Below, in pieces: positions 58,390-64,000 of a stretch of DNA of 64,000 bases. How positions within the stretch are numbered: the stretch's first letter is position 1; each line of letters starts with the position of its first letter. A program made the translations under genes and the position numbers. The DNA comes from Saururus chinensis (taxonomy: Eukaryota; Streptophyta; Magnoliopsida; Piperales; Saururaceae), in the NCBI GenBank assembly GCA_035235625.1, contig CP141141.1, positions 5,384,968 through 5,448,967 on the forward strand, read 5' to 3'. The notes beneath the pieces are model-generated. The model was given only the letters and a program-made list of their open reading frames with translations, made no database searches and was not told the DNA's origin.

Positions 58390-60195
58390 AAAGACCAAAA
58401 TGGTTCTCAAATGCTTAGCTTTGCAGTTTTTGTCATAGTGCCCGTGTGTTTTGAGTTAGCCTGGTTCATAGGGGCGTTAGCAAGCCCAGGTGCTTGTATA
58501 ACTTAAGGCCTGGGCTAGACATAAGCCCAGTGGCTTGGGCTGATGCTTGAACCTGGGTTATGTGATTCAAACCTTTCACTTAAACCGACTGGCTCAGATC
58601 AAGTGCTATGAAAGTTCATTTTTTTAGCGTTTTGAATATAGGTTTCCATATTTTTGTGAACGACTAAATACTTTAATAAAATAACAACCATAGGTTTTAT
58701 ATTATAACAACTAAATACTGGCACATTTCAGTCATTATTTAAAGCTACATATGCTTAAAATTTTTAATTCTTAAATTACACCCACTCTTTTGTCTAATAG
58801 GAAAAAACAAAACGCTCTTCCGGCATCTGGCGTGACTAGGCTCCATATCTCTATAAATTTTAAAACTAAAAAATAGCATAAGATCCTAACTCAAATCCAT
58901 GTGGCATCTTGCGTGGTCCTTTCAAGGGGTAAAAAACCAAGGTGCCATTTTCAACTTAAAAGTGACACCCCCTTTTAGAACGCCATTGTTGGCATCTCTA
59001 TTTGGGGACACCATTTGTACTTTTTTATTCTACCTACCTTCTTTAATTTGTACTCTCCTCTTTCACTTATCTTCTTATTTCTCTTTTTAATATTAAAATA
59101 AAAAATTTAACATCATTTATGAGTTTTTATTTTGTTACATAGGTAAATGGGTCTTCATTTTGAAGACCCTTCAGTGTTATTTTTGAAGACCCCCATTAGA
59201 GATGCTTGTACGCATATCTCGAAAACATTTTTTCATTTTTTATATGTAGAAGAATCAAGCCAAGCCAATTTTAGGTTAGACTAAAATTTAAGCATGAGCT
59301 TAGATTGCCTGCTTTTCTGACATGGAACCATTTGCAAGGTTAAACCTTGCAGATGACTTTTGTTGTTTACATTTAGCAGCTGCATTGTGAAGAGTCACCA
59401 ATCCGAGTCTCGTTAACTGATTAGATACCCAACAACATGACAAGGCTAGGGTGAAAGGATATACAATTCCGCCAGGTTGTTTAAAAGGATATACAATTCT
59501 GCCGGAAATCCATAAAGATTTGGGGGACAAATGGCTTCCCAGTCTGATAACTTATGGAGTTGTCTACCCAAGAGATCTGCTCGATTTTTCTAGAATCATA
59601 AGTTTCTTTGGAAGGGGGATCTGGTTTTGTCTATTTTTCTCCCTCAAGAGGTGGAGGTTATCCTTAATATTCTTGTGTATAACTCTGGTGTTGAGGGCTC
59701 TATTTTGTGGTTTTGTAACTGTAAGTACAAAATAGGTAAATTAATAAATTTCATGACAAAAAATACAAAAAAAGCACTATGCATAAGTTGTAATAGATCT
59801 ATCTAGAATTATAAGTTTGTTTGGGTATCTTGCGATTTCAAGATGAACTTTGATGAGTTAAAGATTCAATAAGTTTCAAGCTACATTTGAATTCTACTAA
59901 AAATGCATGTGACCTAGAAATTAATAAGAGAATTCAGGTTTTTTTTATCTTTTATATGAATTTCATATCATACTAAAAGTAAAAAAGTGTCGAAATTTAT
60001 TTTTAAACAAAAATTTAAAATTCAGTCTTGGGCGTATGTTTGCCAAGTTCATTGTGTAATATTTTAAAAGTTCCAAACTCATGAGTGCTAAGGTTTGGTT
60101 AGCTTCGGCTTCCTTCATAGTACAACATGCGTTCATTGAATGTTCGGCCTATGAAACTGTTTCCAATTAAGTTTAATTTTGAGTCTAACTTTTAT
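58390..60195. other. Intergenic DNA
   Basis: A hAT-end-like GGCCTGGGCTAGACATAAGC patch near 58,505, a TTGAAGACCC... AGAGATGC motif near 59,160-59,205, and a short tandem duplication GGATATACAATTCNGCC at 59457 and 59487. No gene. Confidence 0.4.
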
Positions 60196-60199
60196 CCAA

Positions 60200-60835
60200 C
60201 TATTTAACTAACTTAAATACTTCTAACAAGAATGCACATGTGCATGTAAATACAGATTATATAAGATAAAATTTAATAAATTAGAAATAAAATATATATT
60301 GAACAAAGGTCTCCCTTGCATGTTTTAGTTACAATACATTGCTTTGAGAATCAAAATGATAATTAGTTATACACACATGTTCTATATCAACTTATATATA
60401 CTTATAATAGGCAACTATGAATCCAAATCTCATTGGCTAAATATTATGTCATAGATCGGCGAAGAAAATGATGTCAAAGGACTTTGTGCCATGCAATACA
60501 TTATTCATATTTAAGACTAGTTTACTAGCAAGTCTCATTTGATATAGCTTTTAAGGAGTTTTCCAATGACATTATAAATATATAAGTCTATTGTATATAT
60601 GGAAAAATATAAAAAAGTTATTTTTGAAAAATGTGATATAATATGTGAGGCCTACAAATTTTTTTGGAGAAAACATAGTAATGTGGATCTCATTTGATAG
60701 AGCTCATCAAAAGCTTTTTAGCGATACCAAGAATGTGTAAATCTAAGTTTAGGAGTGCAAAATATAGTATTATAAAATTAAAATTAACATAACCTAAAAA
60801 ATAGGGATTATAAAGCTAATATATTTGACCTTTTG
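60200..60835 (-). repeat. Inverted partner of 43.8-44.4 kb
   Basis: Collinear reverse match to 43,797-44,400 over about 600 bp, diverged. Carries AAATCTCATTGGCTAAATAT and GTCAAAGGACTTTGTG. Confidence 0.75.
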
Positions 60836-60839
60836 GGCA

Positions 60840-61169
60840 TTAGGATGCGTCAAATAGGGATTAATTTTTGAAACATGGGGCAAATAGTCCAAATTTAAAA
60901 TTTTTATAGTACACCAATTTGTTTTATATTATAGTATGATATATTTACTTTTATGCAAGGGAGACAAGAAATATTGGATGGACCTGAGACTCCTCTCGAA
61001 GCTCAAGGTTGTAAGCCACCAGGCCTACCATTTCTAAGATTAAATAAGGTCCATGGAAGTGGTGGGCGAGCTTAATGAATGTAGGCTAGTATAGAGATGG
61101 CTAGTGGAGGGGCTGGAAGTTAACATAGACATGGTCCCCACCTTGGAACTCCTAGTCCGCATGTTAACA
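60840..61169. other. Downstream flank of the pol remnant
   Basis: Likely includes degraded C-terminal pol/3' region (61,000-61,160). No clear LTR. Confidence 0.35.
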
Positions 61170-63080
61170 ACCATAAACTTGTTTTATCCTATTTTGTGTG
61201 GCCGCTAGGTTGAGCTTGAGCTTCATCATGGGTCTGAAACAAGTAATCCACCTCAAATATAGCAGCCCAGCACAAAACATAGGCAAGGACAACAGGAGGG
61301 GGATGCGCGTAGACCATGTGGAATGGAATAAAGTTGGTGGATGCATGATATGCAGTGTTATAAGACCATTTCGTCCAAAGAAGCATCTATAGCCACTGTT
61401 GGAGACTGCTCAAGGCAACAATTACCTAGTTGGGTTTTCCCATTCATGGGGTGGTATGCAATTCTCATGTGAAGGGTGCAACCATAGAGCTTGAAAAACT
61501 CTCGCCAGAATTGAGATAAAAAAACTTTGTCCACATCGGAAACTGTTGTATATGACATACCATGAAGTCGTGCCACCTATTGGACATAGAGGTTGATCAT
61601 GCTCTGTACTGTGTAAGAATGGTTGGGTTCACATAAATACACATATATGGACGCCAGGTTGACCACCACCATAATGACCAACTTGACACACTATGAAATT
61701 CATGGAGACATCTTCTCAAACCTTCTATGAAATTGGCAAGGGCTACAAAGGTCCTTTGGGGGTTAAGGTGGAAGCCCTTGCACACTAGCAGTTGTTGCAC
61801 TCCACCATATACTGTTTGATGCCTCTCCATAGAAAATTGTTGTTGACCCTTTTGTAGGTTCGAAGAGATCCTTCGTGGCACAAGGCTGGTGTATCATGGA
61901 AGTGGGCAAGAATATGGCATCGGAGATTGGGTATCGCAGGCACCTGAAGGAGCCCTTTCCAATACAGAAGGTCATCCTAAAAAAATAAAAGGGGTAAGTT
62001 CAAAGGGTCCATGTGAAAGTGTGATAAAATATATGCTTTTGGTGTCCTCCATGCATCTATGTTGCAACTTGCCAAAGAAAGGGATGGACAGGCTGGAATG
62101 ATCTCCCTCCTGGAATTCCTGAAATAATGTGTTAGCTACTGTGTTGATCACTCCATTTTTGTACACTACCTTGTAGTCACATCCCAATAATTTGCTCACC
62201 TACCATTGTTGGGTCGGATTTGAAATGTGTTGCTCCAGGAGTAACTTCAGGGGCTGGTGGTTCATCCAAATGATGAAGTGCTTCCAAAGGAGATAAGATA
62301 TCCACTAGGTTACCGCATGAACAATGGCTAAAATTTCACTCTCATATATGAATAGTTGTAGGGAGTACCAAGATAAAGCCTTACTAAAGAAGGTAGTAGG
62401 ATGATCCTCTTGAAGGAGCACAACTCTGAGCCGCTGCCCAACACATCGGTCTCCGCCACAATGGGTTTCAAAAAGTTAGGCAAGGCAAGAATGAGGGTGA
62501 TGTCATGGTCAACTTAAGGGCAACAGTGGCATGTTTGGCAACATTGGACCATCCACCTAACTTTAGAAGAACAATGAGAGGAATAGCCAAGGAACCATAG
62601 TGTTAAATAAATTGATAGTAATAGCTAGCAAATCCGAAGAAACCCTTTGAGGCATGGGTGGTGGTCGGCATCATCTAGGATCTCATTGCCTCCACCTTCA
62701 AAAGATCCGTGGCTACTCCCTAAATGGAAATCAAATGTTCCAAATACTTGACCAGCTCATTGCCAAAATTATATTTTGACTACTTGAGAAAGAGAATGAG
62801 CATGACGTATATGGACCATGAACTTGAGATAGGCAATGTGATCCACAATGTCATCAAAGAATACTAGAACAAAACCATGCAGGTGAGGGTAAGAAGAGAT
62901 TATTCATGATGGATTGGAAGGTGGAAGGAGAGTTTGTCAAACCGAAGGGCATGATGAAAAACTCATAGTTTCTAACATGGGTTTCGAATGTCATTTTCTA
63001 AACGTCTGTGTGATGCATATGGATTTGATGGTAATCTTGGCATAGGTCCAACTTGGATATCACTTGCGCCCTATATAGCT
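61170..63080 (-). pseudogene. pol: Ty3/gypsy pol remnant (RT, RNase H, integrase)
   Basis: Minus-strand order, right to left: RT near 63,060-62,750 ('RAQVISKLDLCQDYHQIHM', 'FIMPFGLTNSPSTFQSIMN'; the YVDD/FFDDI-type box near 62,850), connection and RNase H ending at 62,170 ('MSKLLGCDYKVVYKNGV'), integrase zinc-binding part near 61,800-61,900, integrase core at 61,560-61,400 ('LHGMSYTTVSDVDKVFLSQF', 'AYHP'), and C-terminal 'YHASTNFIPFHMVYAHPP'. Several stops and frame changes. The N-terminal part of RT, protease and gag are missing because another element begins at 63,081. No LTR was paired. Confidence 0.85.
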
Positions 63081-64000
63081 TGTTAAATTTTAATTGTTAC
63101 TCGCAAGCGTATGAATCAAAGGTAGAAAATCGACTAAACGAGGTCGATCCCATAGAGACTTGAAATTGGAAAAGTAAATTTAATTTAATTGAATCTAGTT
63201 AATGAATTATCAATTAATTGCCTACTTTAAAAACCCTAAAAAAGTAAGAATGAAAATGAAATTAAATAAAATAAGTAAAGTTATCAAAATTATAAAAAAT
63301 AAGTAATAGAATTTAAAATTAAATCTAAAAACTATGAACACTCAAAACTCTAAAAATCAATTTAAACTAAGAAAGCAATATCAAATGATTTAAATATCTA
63401 ATTAACTAAACTACTAAGGCATGGGAATCCGTACAAATTAATTTATAAAGAATCATGTCCATGATTATTGATTCAATTTTCAAACTATCTCATAACACAT
63501 TAGAATTCAATCTCATGTATTATGGAAAATATCATCATTAAGTATATTTTCAAGAGTAAAAATTATGATCTCCTTTACTTAATAAGATTAAGATTAAGAT
63601 TAAGTCCATAATTGTATCCACAAGATGCAAATCACAATTAATACCCAACCCCTAATTCAAGAGTTAAAAATCAAAGCAACTAACTAATAAAAACCACCTC
63701 AAATCATACGAAGAACACTATTAATCTTATACCCAAGATAAAGTTTATCAATCGAAAATAGGTAGAATAATCAAATATTGAAGCAAATGTAAAAGAAATA
63801 TAATTAACTATCATGGTCATTAATCCATACAATTTAATAAGGTTTCCTCCTTGCCTTAGATGAAAAAAATTAGCTACTTATTAACTTAAGAACTAAAACT
63901 ATAATCTTGATTAAATTAAGTGGAAAGAAACTTTCAAATTTGGAAGAAAAGTAAGAAAGATTGAACAGTATTGATGAATAGTAATGATAAATAGTAACCA
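63081..64000. mobile_element. LTR-like element start, cut by the window end
   Basis: Starts TGTTAAATTTTAATTG with CTCGCAAGCG and GAGGTCGATCCCATAGAG shortly after, a head sequence pattern I associate with plant LTR-type repeats, and it interrupts the RT frame of the gypsy pol exactly here. The remainder is AT-rich and non-coding. Its other end lies outside the window, so a target duplication cannot be tested. Confidence 0.45.

Overview
This window is nuclear DNA of a flowering plant. The evidence is one long-intron gene for a plant-specific brassinosteroid-signalling kinase (BSK) and, around it, a dense layered set of plant transposable elements: LTR retrotransposons, LINEs, a Mutator-like element, hAT-type and Stowaway-type MITEs. 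Background DNA is AT-rich and most open frames in it look like noise. The sequence alone does not settle the species.

Region 1-2.9 kb: a 62-bp-arm hairpin, AT-rich DNA and a decayed LINE 3' end (+ strand). Region 2.95-14.97 kb: the only convincing host gene, on the minus strand. I could join nine exons with canonical GT/AG junctions into one 502-residue frame: N-terminal MGCC acylation motif, pseudokinase-like domain and C-terminal TPR region, very close to Arabidopsis BSK1/BSK2. Its big introns hold a decayed antisense LINE (intron 6) and an LTR-like insertion carrying its own hAT MITE (intron 3). A 171-bp tandem duplication at the start of exon 6 makes a second, in-frame 3' splice site.

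Region 15-28 kb: promoter side of the BSK gene, then an old pair of inverted repeats (16.9-17.3 and 27.5-27.9 kb) between which two large solo-LTR-like elements have inserted (17,292-20,636 and 21,131-26,043). Each has TG...CA ends and a perfect 5-bp target duplication. The second contains several minisatellites and a GC-rich block of about 2.3 kb.

Region 28-39.3 kb: Stowaway-like MITEs, then a degenerate Mutator-like element with a mudrA-type transposase on + (29.98-33.2 kb) and, converging on it, a Ulp1-like (C48) protease gene remnant on - (about 38.8-35.2 kb). Its non-coding parts are studded with a near-palindromic motif around TGTTATCGATAACA. This is the most unusual signal in the window.

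Region 39.3-64 kb: gene-poor DNA with more MITEs, a third element of the solo-LTR type (from 42,685), a gag-only LTR retrotransposon with both LTRs and a tRNA-Met-like primer site (45,537-49,128, minus), a dispersed repeat family shared by 44.6-45.4 and 55-56.3 kb, an inverted repeat pair (43.8-44.4 with 60.2-60.8 kb), and a decayed Ty3/gypsy pol (61.2-63.1 kb, minus) cut off by another LTR-like element that runs out of the window. No tRNA, rRNA or CRISPR was seen. All joins, identities and family names come from reading the sequence by eye; no alignment was run.
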